From Fluviicola sp. (lineage in GTDB: Bacteria > Bacteroidota > Bacteroidia > Flavobacteriales_D > Crocinitomicaceae): a stretch of 54,108 nt of DNA. The position numbers and the translations under genes are program-made. Below, one piece after another: positions 35,765 to 44,672 of this stretch (positions are counted from its first letter, which is position 1; every line of letters begins with the position of its first letter). The stretch covers positions 1-54,108 of the forward strand of contig NVXU02000053.1 in the NCBI GenBank assembly GCA_002734065.2, written 5' to 3'. The notes beneath the pieces are model-generated. The model searched no databases. It was not told the origin of the DNA and saw only the letters and a list, made by a program, of their open reading frames with translations.

Positions 35765-38131
35765 ATGAAAAAAATATCCTTTTTACTTTTCTTTTCAATT
35801 TTATTCAGTAGTTGTCCTGTTGATGCGCAAAACTATCAATGGGCATATCGTGTGAAAGGATTTTATGATCAGCAGACGCGTTCTGTCACAACAGACAATA
35901 GTAGTGGTGCAATATATACAACCGGTCTTTTTATTTGGAACACCGACTTTGAGAGCGCTTCACCTCTTGTTAGCCTTTGGGGGGGGCATGATATTTTTAT
36001 ACAAAAATTTGACCAAGCTGGAAATCAAATTTGGGTTAAAAAAGTTGGAACTTCTAGTGTAGATTCAGGAATGTCTATTAATGTTGATTCTAATGGGGAT
36101 ATCTTAATATCTGGGTATTTCTCAGGTACAGCTGATTTTGATCCAGGCGTAGCTGTCTATAACCTTACATCTGCAAACGGAATGGATATTTTTATTTTAA
36201 AACTTGATTCTAATGGAGATTTCATTTGGGCAAGAAGCTTATCAGGAGCAACTGGAGATGATTACTCTAGGTCAGTAACTACTGATATTGCTAATAACGT
36301 TTATCTAACAGGAGTATTTACAGGGACAATAGACTTTGACCCTGGTGTTGGTGTAACTAACCTCACATCGTTAGGGGGAAATGATATTTTCGTTCTTAAA
36401 TTAGATTCAAATGGTAATTTTTCATGGGCAGTAAGTTATGGTGGAGCACAAGATGATGAAGCCTATTCCTTAGCAGTTGATGACTCGCAGAATGTTTTTA
36501 TTACGGGAAATTATAATGGAACTGTAGATTTCGATCCTTCCCCTAATATCTACAACATCACCTCATCAGGGCAAAACGATATTTTTATTCAAAAATTAGA
36601 TATTAATGGTTCATTTGTTTGGACAGAAAGTTTTGGAGCTTCTCTTGATGATTCTGGGAAATCTTTAACCGTTGACCCTCTTGGAAATATATACATTACT
36701 GGGGATTTTAGAGGCCCTGTTGATTTTGATCCAAGTGCTTCATCATACATTCTAGATGCAGGTTTCTATACAGATGTGTTTATTTTGAAACTAAACACAA
36801 ATGGAGATTATTTATGGGCAAACAATTTAACTGGAGATAATCATATTTATTCTTTTGGTATTGATTTAGATACTAATAATAGTCCATATATAACAGGTAA
36901 TTTTTCTGGAACAGCTGATTTTGACCCAAGTGTTAATGTATCAAATCATTCTTCTTTTGGTGATGCTGATATTTTTATCTCAAAAATGGACTCCAATGGT
37001 CTGTTTTCTTGGTCTAGAAGTATTGGAGGAATTGATTTTGACAATGGAAGAGATATTAATGTTGATTTATCAGGGAATTGTTTTATAGTTGGCTCTTTTC
37101 AACAATCTGTTGATTTCGACCCTAATTCTGGAACTCAATATTTAGCATCAAATGGAGTTTACGATGGTTTCATTCTTAAATTATCTCCCCCTTGCACTCC
37201 AATAAACACAAATGATGTACAAATAGCTTGCAATTCTTACACTTGGATAGATGGAAACACCTACACATCTGACAATAATACTGCAACATATACGCTACAA
37301 AATGTTAATGGCTGTGATAGCATTATAACTCTAAATCTGACAATAAATAATACTACTGTAGGAATAGACACACAAATAGCTTGCAATTCTTACACTTGGA
37401 TTGATGGAAATACCTACACATCTGACAATAACACTGCTACATATACGCTACAAAATGTTAATGGCTGTGATAGCATTGTAACTCTAAATCTGACGATAAA
37501 TAATACTACAGTAGGAATAGACACACAAACTGCATGTGATTCTTACACATGGATTGATGGTAACACATATAATAATTCTAATACAACTGCTGCTTATACT
37601 CTTACCAATAGTAATGGTTGTGATAGCATTGTAACTCTAAATCTAACAATAACCTCAATTGATACATCAATAACAGCTAACGGAGCTACATTAACTGCAA
37701 ATCTATCGAGTGGTAATTATCAATGGTTAGATTGTGATAACGGGTTCAATCCAATCACAGGAGCAACTAATCAAAGTTATACAGCTACAACTAATGGGAG
37801 TTATGCTGTTACTATTTCATCAAATGGTTGCACAGATACTTCTTCTTGCGTTATGGTTTCTACAGTTAATATAGAAGACATTATTTTTGAGTCTGATATA
37901 ATGGTTTATCCCAATCCTACATCAGATTTAATAACAGTAGAATTTGGGGATTTAAAAGATGTACAAATAACAATAACTGACTTAACAGGAAAAATAGTTT
38001 ATAAAACACATCAAGTGGAAAAACAGAAAGTAAACGTATCCCTTGAAAATCTAAAAGAAGGTAACTATATCATAACAATTAACTCAAATAAAATAAGTAA
38101 ACGGTTTAAATTTATTAAACTAAATCATTAG
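35765..38131 (+). CDS. T9SS type A surface protein with DFDP propeller repeats and C-terminal tandem repeats
   Basis: 788 residues. Signal peptide 1-22; about seven repeats, each with a DFDP motif (TADFDPGV, TIDFDPGVG and so on) and a D(I/V)FI(L/Q)KLD strand, forming a beta-propeller-like region (about 30-475); then three repeats of type SYTWIDGNTY...GCDSI(I/V)TLNLTI (486-536, 537-587, 588-~631), an Ig-like unit with CTDTSSCV, and a T9SS type A end from MVYPNPTSD to RFKFIKLN. Exported and surface-located; binding function unknown. Start 52 bases after the adhesin stop. Confidence 0.88.
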   Translation: MKKISFLLFFSILFSSCPVDAQNYQWAYRVKGFYDQQTRSVTTDNSSGAIYTTGLFIWNTDFESASPLVSLWGGHDIFIQKFDQAGNQIWVKKVGTSSVDSGMSINVDSNGDILISGYFSGTADFDPGVAVYNLTSANGMDIFILKLDSNGDFIWARSLSGATGDDYSRSVTTDIANNVYLTGVFTGTIDFDPGVGVTNLTSLGGNDIFVLKLDSNGNFSWAVSYGGAQDDEAYSLAVDDSQNVFITGNYNGTVDFDPSPNIYNITSSGQNDIFIQKLDINGSFVWTESFGASLDDSGKSLTVDPLGNIYITGDFRGPVDFDPSASSYILDAGFYTDVFILKLNTNGDYLWANNLTGDNHIYSFGIDLDTNNSPYITGNFSGTADFDPSVNVSNHSSFGDADIFISKMDSNGLFSWSRSIGGIDFDNGRDINVDLSGNCFIVGSFQQSVDFDPNSGTQYLASNGVYDGFILKLSPPCTPINTNDVQIACNSYTWIDGNTYTSDNNTATYTLQNVNGCDSIITLNLTINNTTVGIDTQIACNSYTWIDGNTYTSDNNTATYTLQNVNGCDSIVTLNLTINNTTVGIDTQTACDSYTWIDGNTYNNSNTTAAYTLTNSNGCDSIVTLNLTITSIDTSITANGATLTANLSSGNYQWLDCDNGFNPITGATNQSYTATTNGSYAVTISSNGCTDTSSCVMVSTVNIEDIIFESDIMVYPNPTSDLITVEFGDLKDVQITITDLTGKIVYKTHQVEKQKVNVSLENLKEGNYIITINSNKISKRFKFIKLNH
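37220..37660 (+). repeat. 153-bp tandem repeats within the surface protein gene
   Basis: Unit 37220-37372 is followed by a near-identical unit 37373-37525 (a few substitutions only) and by a diverged third from 37526 to about 37660. The unit is 51 codons, so copy-number changes keep the frame. Confidence 0.85.
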
Positions 38132-38238
38132 TATACTAAACGAATTTCTAATTCTCAATTCTGTTGAAAACCGTTTTTTAAATAACTACTAACCGAGTAA
38201 AATTTTAATTTAACTGAAAAGTTTATACTAAACAGCAC

Positions 38239-38451
38239 TTAAGGCACCCTTACTAAAGTCAACTGCTTTTTTGCAAATGCTTTACTAATAATTTTCGGAT
38301 ATTTCGCGCCAAATTCTACGATGCACCATTCTTGAAATCTTTTAACTTCTTCAGCATCGGTTAACCATTTTAAAGCTTTCCCTAATTCTTTTTGAAACAA
38401 TTGCTTGTCGAAACTGACTGCTCTGAGGATTTTTTGTGCGAATTCTATCAT
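38239..38451 (-). CDS. small conserved-looking protein, 70 aa
   Basis: 70 residues, soluble, with a helical pattern: FAQKILRAVSFD, LFQKELGKALKWL, FQEWCIVEFGAKY and ISKAF. I do not recognise a named family, though the Trp/Cys spacing looks conserved rather than random. It stands alone on the minus strand between the 788-aa surface protein and cysQ; no promoter box was found. Function unknown. Confidence 0.5.
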   Translation of the reverse strand: MIEFAQKILRAVSFDKQLFQKELGKALKWLTDAEEVKRFQEWCIVEFGAKYPKIISKAFAKKQLTLVRVP

Positions 38452-38620
38452 AAATGTCTAGTTTGAATGTTATGAATTTAACGAAAATTTCGATACAATC
38501 TTGCATTAAGAAGTGTTAAATTTTGCAAACACCCACCCTTGTTGATGTTGAACGGGCTAAAAAGTTTTCAACAATGATTACATCTAATTTTACTATCTTT
38601 ATGCTTGTTCCGAAAAGACA

Positions 38621-39430
38621 TTGAAAGCGTTTAACGAAATATATCATACAGCCATTGCCGCAGCCATTGATGCTTCTGCAAAAATCATTGCTATCTATCA
38701 GCAAGAGGTTGAAATCACAATAAAAAATGACGGGTCTCCCGTAACACAAGCTGACTTAGCCTCCTCTAAAATTATATCTTCTCATCTGCAGTCGACCGGT
38801 ATTCCTGTGATGGGCGAAGAACTCAAAAATAAAAGTTTTGCGGAAAGAAAGGGTTGGGAAAGTCAATGGTGCGTTGATCCTTTGGATGGTACCAAGATGT
38901 TCATTCTCAAAAATGATGAATTTGCCGTAAACATTGCACACGTTAAGGATGGAATTGCCATTTTTGGACTCATAGCCGACCCTGTGAAAGAAAAAATAAT
39001 TATTGGTGTTAAAAACGGAGGAGTTTTTACCTTCTCATTTTCCGAATCAACAGACCAAAGTAAATGGAAAAAGATTTTGCCTTGCCATCAGCGGAACAGT
39101 CCAGTCGTGGTTGCTTGCTCTAGAGGTTTTGGGTCAAAAAGCAATGGAACGAAGGTTTTTGGCTATGAAAACGAACTTTCTGAACAATATGGAGAACTGG
39201 ACTACCTAAAAATGGGGAGTGCACTCAAGTTTTTTGAACTGGCAGAAGGTCGAGCAGATATTTACATCCGATTAGGTCCAACAATGGAGTGGGACATCGC
39301 CGCAGGTCAGGCAATCATGGAAGAATTAGGAGGAACTATTACTTCGATAGAAGATGGAAAAACCTTGGTTTATAATAAGGAAAGTTTGTTTAATCCTCCA
39401 TTTATTGCAAAAACCAAAGCTATTTTGTGA
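38621..39430 (+). CDS. cysQ: 3'(2'),5'-bisphosphate nucleotidase, inositol-monophosphatase family
   Basis: 269 residues from TTG 38621; the only ATG just upstream (38601) is in another frame, so TTG is the likely start. The IMPase-like metal phosphatase motifs are present: the GEE motif (about residue 66), WCVDPLDGTK (about 85-94, metal and phosphate binding) and EWDIAAGQAI near 225. It would remove 3'-phosphate from PAP/PAPS, sparing the sulfate assimilation and RNA-decay machinery from PAP. Cytosolic or membrane-associated. It is followed immediately by the RemB/Wzi-like gene (start within 3 bases of its stop), so they are co-transcribed. Confidence 0.88.
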   Translation: MKAFNEIYHTAIAAAIDASAKIIAIYQQEVEITIKNDGSPVTQADLASSKIISSHLQSTGIPVMGEELKNKSFAERKGWESQWCVDPLDGTKMFILKNDEFAVNIAHVKDGIAIFGLIADPVKEKIIIGVKNGGVFTFSFSESTDQSKWKKILPCHQRNSPVVVACSRGFGSKSNGTKVFGYENELSEQYGELDYLKMGSALKFFELAEGRADIYIRLGPTMEWDIAAGQAIMEELGGTITSIEDGKTLVYNKESLFNPPFIAKTKAIL

Positions 39431-39432
39431 GA

Positions 39433-40983
39433 ATGAGAATCCTTTCAATCATACTATTTTGCACGTTTTACCTAAGTGTTTTTAGTCAACAGAACCTCCT
39501 CCCTTTGCATTCGTTTTACAAGGATCAAATCTTTGCCAATAAGTTGTCAAAACCTTACAACGGTGGCTCGTTTTTCCCCGTAAGAGAATCACAATACGAC
39601 CTCATCCCCGCAATCAACGATTCAAGCAAACAATACTATGATTTTACGTACGTCTTGTTTCAAAAGCATTTAATTGAGGTTTCCGGAAAGGATTTTCACT
39701 TCACTATTGACCCTGCCATTGATTTTTCGATGGGAAGAAATTTAAGCGACACGATTCTTCGGAATTTGTTTCAAAATACTCGTGGATTTCATGTAGAAGG
39801 CGACTTTTTTAAGAATTTCTCATTCTCCACAACTCTTTACGAAAATCAAGCGCGATTTAACAACTATGAATCTGCTTATTATTCTTCTGTGGGGGAATTG
39901 TATCCTCGTCCAGATTCTACTTATCTTACTCAAAATGCCGTAGTTCCAGGAGGCGGAAGAACGAAACCATTCAAGGGCGATGCTTTTGATTATTCTTCGG
40001 CGGTCGGATATTTTGTCTATGCGCCCATTAAAAACATTGCGGTGACTGTTGGTAATAATATGCAATTCGTGGGGGACGGTTATCGGTCTTTATTGCTCTC
40101 CGATAATTCTTTTAATGCTCCTTATTTTCGGGTTGACTGGGCCTTGCATCCAAAATTTAACTTTACTTATTTGCGTTCTCGCCAACTCAACCTGATGCGA
40201 AGACCTGCCAGCGGTTCTGTGGAGGCTTACTACGAAGCAAAGGGTTATTCAGTCAACTATTTTACGTACAAACCCAACGAAAAAATCAGTCTTAGTTTTT
40301 TTGAAAGCGGAAATTGGAACCGAGGAGATTCTATCACCAGTCGTTCTGCAAATCCGATGTTTTATAATCCTCTTCCCTTTCTTTCTGGTTTAGTTCTGAA
40401 GAACAAAAACGAGGTTGTTTCATTGCTCGGGTTGAACCTTAGTTATCAGTTAGCGCAGAATCACCGACTGTATGGTCAGTTCGCTTTAAATGATTACGAC
40501 GCTCGGAAAACAGCCTTCCAATTGGGTTATAGAGGTTACGATTACTTTGGTGTAGGTGATTTTATGCTGCAAGTAGAATACAATTATGTCGCAAACGCAA
40601 CCTACGAAACCAGAAATAGAAGGTTGAATAATATTCAATACAACCTGCCTGTTGCGCATGTTAAAGGCAACGGTTTTCAAGAATTCTTAGTCAGAACAAA
40701 CTACGAATTGAAACGCGTTTACATTGATTTAACGATGGTTTATTACCTCACGGACAACTATTCTGCGACTGCGTTACTATCTATTTATGATGTTATGCCG
40801 AGAAGTTCAAATGCTATCTTTTATGAGAATTTGGAAGTCGGTTATCGCTTTAATCGCAAGATGAACTTAATGCTTTTTGGTAGCTGGACCTACAGAACGG
40901 AAACAAACACTTCCTTTTTGGGCACTAATTCCTTCTCTTTTGGATTAAAAACAGGTCTGCGGAATAATTACAAAGATTTTTAA
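39433..40983 (+). CDS. outer-membrane Wzi/RemB-like protein, copy 1
   Basis: 516 residues from ATG 39433 (a GTG at 39427 is in frame but poorer). Signal peptide (MRILSIILFCTFYLSVFSQ). The mature part has many amphipathic strands with the landmark NNMQFVGDGYRSLLLSDNS (about 208-226), the capsule-assembly Wzi-like signature, and GDSITSRSANPMF later. This is also the pattern I know from flavobacterial proteins annotated as gliding motility protein RemB; I did not verify this, so no symbol is given. It should be an outer-membrane beta-barrel linked to surface polysaccharide or gliding adhesion. Co-transcribed with cysQ and the next paralogue. Confidence 0.78.
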   Translation: MRILSIILFCTFYLSVFSQQNLLPLHSFYKDQIFANKLSKPYNGGSFFPVRESQYDLIPAINDSSKQYYDFTYVLFQKHLIEVSGKDFHFTIDPAIDFSMGRNLSDTILRNLFQNTRGFHVEGDFFKNFSFSTTLYENQARFNNYESAYYSSVGELYPRPDSTYLTQNAVVPGGGRTKPFKGDAFDYSSAVGYFVYAPIKNIAVTVGNNMQFVGDGYRSLLLSDNSFNAPYFRVDWALHPKFNFTYLRSRQLNLMRRPASGSVEAYYEAKGYSVNYFTYKPNEKISLSFFESGNWNRGDSITSRSANPMFYNPLPFLSGLVLKNKNEVVSLLGLNLSYQLAQNHRLYGQFALNDYDARKTAFQLGYRGYDYFGVGDFMLQVEYNYVANATYETRNRRLNNIQYNLPVAHVKGNGFQEFLVRTNYELKRVYIDLTMVYYLTDNYSATALLSIYDVMPRSSNAIFYENLEVGYRFNRKMNLMLFGSWTYRTETNTSFLGTNSFSFGLKTGLRNNYKDF

Positions 40984-42404
40984 TGAGAATTATACTTATC
41001 ATATCGTTATTTTGGTCCTTATCAGGATTTGGTCAGGGAGAAGTTGGTTACATCCTTGATGATTTGCCCACTGATTCTTTGGCGCAAAGAACGGTAAAAA
41101 CGCACAGCAGTGTAAAACCATTGATTCGTCAATCGGGTGTTTTCGACCCTAAAAGAGCAACCCTTCAAGTCAGCGGTTTAGCAGACCTCAATTACATTCA
41201 GAATGCCAATTCTTCTTTCAAAACAGGACTTGGACTGTCTTTAGAAGGCGCGATTAACGATAAACTATACTTTCGATTGGCCGGAATCGAAGGAATTAGC
41301 CAAACGGACAACTTTTATTATCCAAAAACCTTTATCGGAGATTCAATTGGGCAAGTTTCATTGTATTCCGACATTCACGCGCGGGTTTCTTACACGCCCA
41401 ACCATATTTTCAACTTTCAGGTCGGAATCGACAATAATTTCATCGGAGAAGGTTCTCGGTCCATGTTTTTGAGTGATTACGGTGCTTCTTATCCTTTTGG
41501 GCAGATTAGAATGCGTTTTTGGAGGTTAGAATACACCGTTCTCTACCAATTTTTGAGAGAAAAAGAAGGCAACACTACTAATTGGGAAAGCAAGTTTGCA
41601 TCCAGTCATCACATCTCATTTAACGCGGCAAAATGGTTGAATTTTGGGTTGTTTGAGGCGGTTATTTTTCAACCAAGAGATACTTTGTTGAATAGAGGTT
41701 TTGATGCGGAATATTTGAATCCTTTTATCATGTACCGCCCACAAGAATACTCTTTAGGTTCTTCCGATAACGTGCTTATTGGTTTTGAATTAAATGCTTA
41801 TTGGAAAAAGCACACCTTTTATTCTCAATTTATTTTGGACGAGTTTGTTTTGGCAGAAATAAGAGCAAAAAGTAAGTGGTGGGCAAATAAATACGGCGGA
41901 CAGTTTGGAGTAAAAGGAAGATTTGCCAAAGGAGAGAATAAATTTTTCTACCGTGTAGAATACAACTTTGCAAGACCGTTTACTTATTCTCACCTATCTC
42001 CAGAACTTAATTATGGAAACCAAGGTGTTGCTCTTGCACATCCTTATGGTGCGAGTTTTATGGAGCTCTTGGGGGAGGTTAAATGGCAAAACAAACGCTT
42101 TTTTGCGCAAGTTTTTGCTAACTATTACCTTCGGGGAGGTAGTAAAGATGGTTTTAATTACGGCGAAGACATCTACATTCCTTACATCAACAAGCCTTTT
42201 GAATATGGCTTCACTATTGGGAATGGAGGAGGAATGAATGGAACGAAAGTTGTTTTAACCTTGGGGTACCAAGTGGCAAAACATGGAAAATTAAATGCTT
42301 TTGTAGAGAATCATTTCAACGCAACAACCCTCAATTCTACAGTGAACTATACGCTCGTTGTTGGTCTAAGAAGTATGTTGTGGAACGATAGAAGAAATTA
42401 TTAG
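40983..42404 (+). CDS. outer-membrane Wzi/RemB-like protein, copy 2
   Basis: 473 residues. Start ATG overlaps the stop of the previous gene (TAATG). Signal peptide (MRIILIISLFWSLSGFGQ). The motif GIDNNFIGEGSRSMFLSDYG (about 152-171) parallels the copy-1 motif, and the remaining strands show the same barrel pattern, so the two are probably paralogues from an old duplication. Expected in the outer membrane, in surface polysaccharide attachment or gliding-related processes. The gene ends before a strong hairpin that serves the facing gene. Confidence 0.75.
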   Translation: MRIILIISLFWSLSGFGQGEVGYILDDLPTDSLAQRTVKTHSSVKPLIRQSGVFDPKRATLQVSGLADLNYIQNANSSFKTGLGLSLEGAINDKLYFRLAGIEGISQTDNFYYPKTFIGDSIGQVSLYSDIHARVSYTPNHIFNFQVGIDNNFIGEGSRSMFLSDYGASYPFGQIRMRFWRLEYTVLYQFLREKEGNTTNWESKFASSHHISFNAAKWLNFGLFEAVIFQPRDTLLNRGFDAEYLNPFIMYRPQEYSLGSSDNVLIGFELNAYWKKHTFYSQFILDEFVLAEIRAKSKWWANKYGGQFGVKGRFAKGENKFFYRVEYNFARPFTYSHLSPELNYGNQGVALAHPYGASFMELLGEVKWQNKRFFAQVFANYYLRGGSKDGFNYGEDIYIPYINKPFEYGFTIGNGGGMNGTKVVLTLGYQVAKHGKLNAFVENHFNATTLNSTVNYTLVVGLRSMLWNDRRNY

Positions 42405-42406
42405 GA

Positions 42407-42453
42407 CAAAAAAAATTGCCTTTGCTTTTTTTTACACTGAGAGCAAAGGCAAT
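42407..42453 (-). terminator. rho-independent terminator of the 42492-43973 gene
   Basis: Perfect 12-bp stem attgcctttgct (42415-42426) / agcaaaggcaat (42442-42453) with a 15-base loop. On the minus strand it is followed by a run of eight or nine U, a classical terminator; on the plus strand no U-run follows. Confidence 0.85.
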
Positions 42454-42491
42454 ATATATGAAACAATTATTACTCAGAATATTTTTTTATT

Positions 42492-43973
42492 TCAATTAAC
42501 ATTTCCACAGTCAATGTCTTTTTCAAGCTTCCAAATTCCGCCAAGTGTAGATGTGCTGCTGTATTTTCCTCCTTCTAAGTATTCTTGATAAATGGAAGGG
42601 TAAAAGATTGTACAGAACCCATTTTTGTCTTTTGTAACCACTGCTACATTGATTTCTCTTTGCAGAATGTTACCATAAAACTTATCTTTAACCGGGCGCC
42701 ATGCTCTTTCTAAAATAATCACCTTTATCGGTGTTTGAACCCATCCCGCATCAATGATTGCTTGTTTTATACTCGCTTCAGCTGCACTGTTGCTCATTAA
42801 GGCTGTCGGAAGTTTTACATTCTTTAGCTTTTTTGCACGATAAGCAGCAACCATTTTTACAAACTTGCTTCTTCCTGCTGCGCTTGTGTTGTCGAACTTA
42901 AATTCAACTTCTCCCAATGTATTTGCCAAGCTCAATCCTATTTTTTGATAAGCAATGACCAGCTTTACATTGTGAATTCCAGGTTCAAGCAACACTAACT
43001 GCCTGGTTAGAATGTATGCTTCTTCCGCATATTTAAGGTTGCTAATTGACGGTGCCATTGGCACATCAAAGACCTTTCCCTGCTTCGAAACGTCAGAAGA
43101 CGCCATGTTCCACTCATATTTAGAAACATTTTCGCCATCCACGTAAATCATTTCTCTAATTTTGAGCTTGTATCCACCTCCTGCACTTTCGCTGAAATCC
43201 TCATTCATGAATATTTTAGCGTAAATCGGATCTCCCGCTTTTATCGTCTGAATCTCTGACGGTGCTACAGGTTGAGAACCTACAGGAGAAGTTGAAAGAG
43301 CCATAAAATTAGGCACCTCAACTGCTTCAGGTGTATTATCAACTTCTGAACCCGAAACTTTGATGTAATCAATTTCTACTTCTGATTTTCCTGAAAGGAC
43401 AATGCATAACTTCCGGTATGTAGTGTCTATCTTAATTCCTGGTTGCTCCCCTGCCTCTACACCATCTAAATAAAACGTCATAGCCATACTATTAGAAGGA
43501 CCTGAAACAATTTTAGATTCAATTTTAAAGTTTACTGTTCTTTTAGAAGAATTGAACTTGTCCATGTTTGCTCTGTAACCGTAAATCTTACTTCCCGACA
43601 TCGGTTTACCACCGAAATAGATCGCTTTGCTAAATCCACCATCGATTCCCATTCCATACATGACGTCCTTCGTGCTTTTAAAGTTTGATATTGCATAAAC
43701 GAGGCCTTCTCTACTTGAATAGTTTAGTTGAAATTCAACTGTAAACTCCTTGGTTATATCATAGTCTAAAGGAAGAACGAAATACGAATAATTGCCCGTA
43801 AAGTTTTTTAATACATATTTTCCGTTTTTTATACTGCAACTGAAATCTGCCGTTCTAGCTATTTCCCAGTTGTTGGAGTTATTGTCAAATTTCTCGTCGA
43901 GAATGACTGTTTTGTTTTGTCCAAAAGATAGACTCGCAACTAATGCAAACCAAATAAATGCTACTTTTTTCAT
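42492..43973 (-). CDS. secreted protein with LamG-like N-terminal domain, unknown function
   Basis: 493 residues. Signal peptide MKKVAFIWFALVASLSFGQ. Residues ~22-200 show the strand pattern of a concanavalin/LamG-like domain (LDEKFDNNSNNWEIAR, GKYVLKNFTGNYSYF, later YIKVSGSE). The remainder (about 240-493) is beta-rich with ILERAWRPVKDKFYGNIL near 430, unassigned. No sorting domain, so it is probably periplasmic or outer-membrane associated. It lies 18 bases downstream of the lipoprotein gene at 43992-44543 on the same strand and is followed by its own strong terminator; the two likely form one operon. Function unknown. Confidence 0.72.
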   Translation of the reverse strand: MKKVAFIWFALVASLSFGQNKTVILDEKFDNNSNNWEIARTADFSCSIKNGKYVLKNFTGNYSYFVLPLDYDITKEFTVEFQLNYSSREGLVYAISNFKSTKDVMYGMGIDGGFSKAIYFGGKPMSGSKIYGYRANMDKFNSSKRTVNFKIESKIVSGPSNSMAMTFYLDGVEAGEQPGIKIDTTYRKLCIVLSGKSEVEIDYIKVSGSEVDNTPEAVEVPNFMALSTSPVGSQPVAPSEIQTIKAGDPIYAKIFMNEDFSESAGGGYKLKIREMIYVDGENVSKYEWNMASSDVSKQGKVFDVPMAPSISNLKYAEEAYILTRQLVLLEPGIHNVKLVIAYQKIGLSLANTLGEVEFKFDNTSAAGRSKFVKMVAAYRAKKLKNVKLPTALMSNSAAEASIKQAIIDAGWVQTPIKVIILERAWRPVKDKFYGNILQREINVAVVTKDKNGFCTIFYPSIYQEYLEGGKYSSTSTLGGIWKLEKDIDCGNVN

Positions 43974-43991
43974 AATTTTTAGTTTTTCTAA

Positions 43992-44543
43992 TTAATAATC
44001 TGTTTGCTTAATAATTTTCGCTCCTCTAAGCTCTATTTTTGAGTTACTATAAGGAACAATACTGTCCCCATTAATTTCAATGTTTATGGTTTTTCTTAAA
44101 ACATTAACCTTCACTCCATCAACATCGATAGATTCTCTGTCTCCCAGTTTAAACTCGTCTTCTGAAGTGGCGTTTATAAGATGAAAAACAAATTCATAAC
44201 CATTTAACGAGTTCTCATAATTCAACTGTGTCCCATTTATCATCATTCTCCCTGGTGTGGTAACACTTGTCTCGTTAAATCCAATTCCGTAGGTGAAAGC
44301 TAAATCACCAAAAACAGGTGCAATGTTGTTGATGAAAACGGTGCGCCCCTTTAGTCTGTCTAGAAATTTTGGGTCTCTATTATAGCTCGTTAAAACGTCA
44401 TAGGCCGTAAAATAAATAGGCTCCTTCTTTTCGCTAACTGTTGCTTCGCTCGTAGATTCTGCTTGAGCATCCTCTTTATTTTCTTGTTGGCTGCATGATG
44501 CTACTAAAGCAACTATGCTCATTGATACTAATAACTTGTTCAT
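43992..44543 (-). CDS. lipoprotein, possible OB-fold (tRNA_anti-like)
   Basis: 183 residues from the Met at 44543; a frame from 44570 exists, but the lipoprotein signal (MNKLLVSMSIVALVASC, lipid on Cys17) starts here. After an acidic Ser/Glu linker the domain (about 45-183) shows YNRDPKFLDRLKGRTVFINNI and a later VNVLRKTINIEINGD strand pattern, which resembles the OB-fold tRNA_anti-like lipoproteins of Bacteroidota; this is low-confidence pattern matching. It is upstream of the LamG-type gene with an 18-base gap and probably shares its message. Confidence 0.6.
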   Translation of the reverse strand: MNKLLVSMSIVALVASCSQQENKEDAQAESTSEATVSEKKEPIYFTAYDVLTSYNRDPKFLDRLKGRTVFINNIAPVFGDLAFTYGIGFNETSVTTPGRMMINGTQLNYENSLNGYEFVFHLINATSEDEFKLGDRESIDVDGVKVNVLRKTINIEINGDSIVPYSNSKIELRGAKIIKQTDY

Positions 44544-44672
44544 ATATTTTATTTTAATTGTTCGGGTCAAAAGTATGAACGAGTCTTCTCTTAGCTAAAA
44601 AAAGTCAGTGAACGACCATTATTATCAGTCAAGGACCTATTTTATCGTTTTTTAATCCAAGAAAGGGGAATA

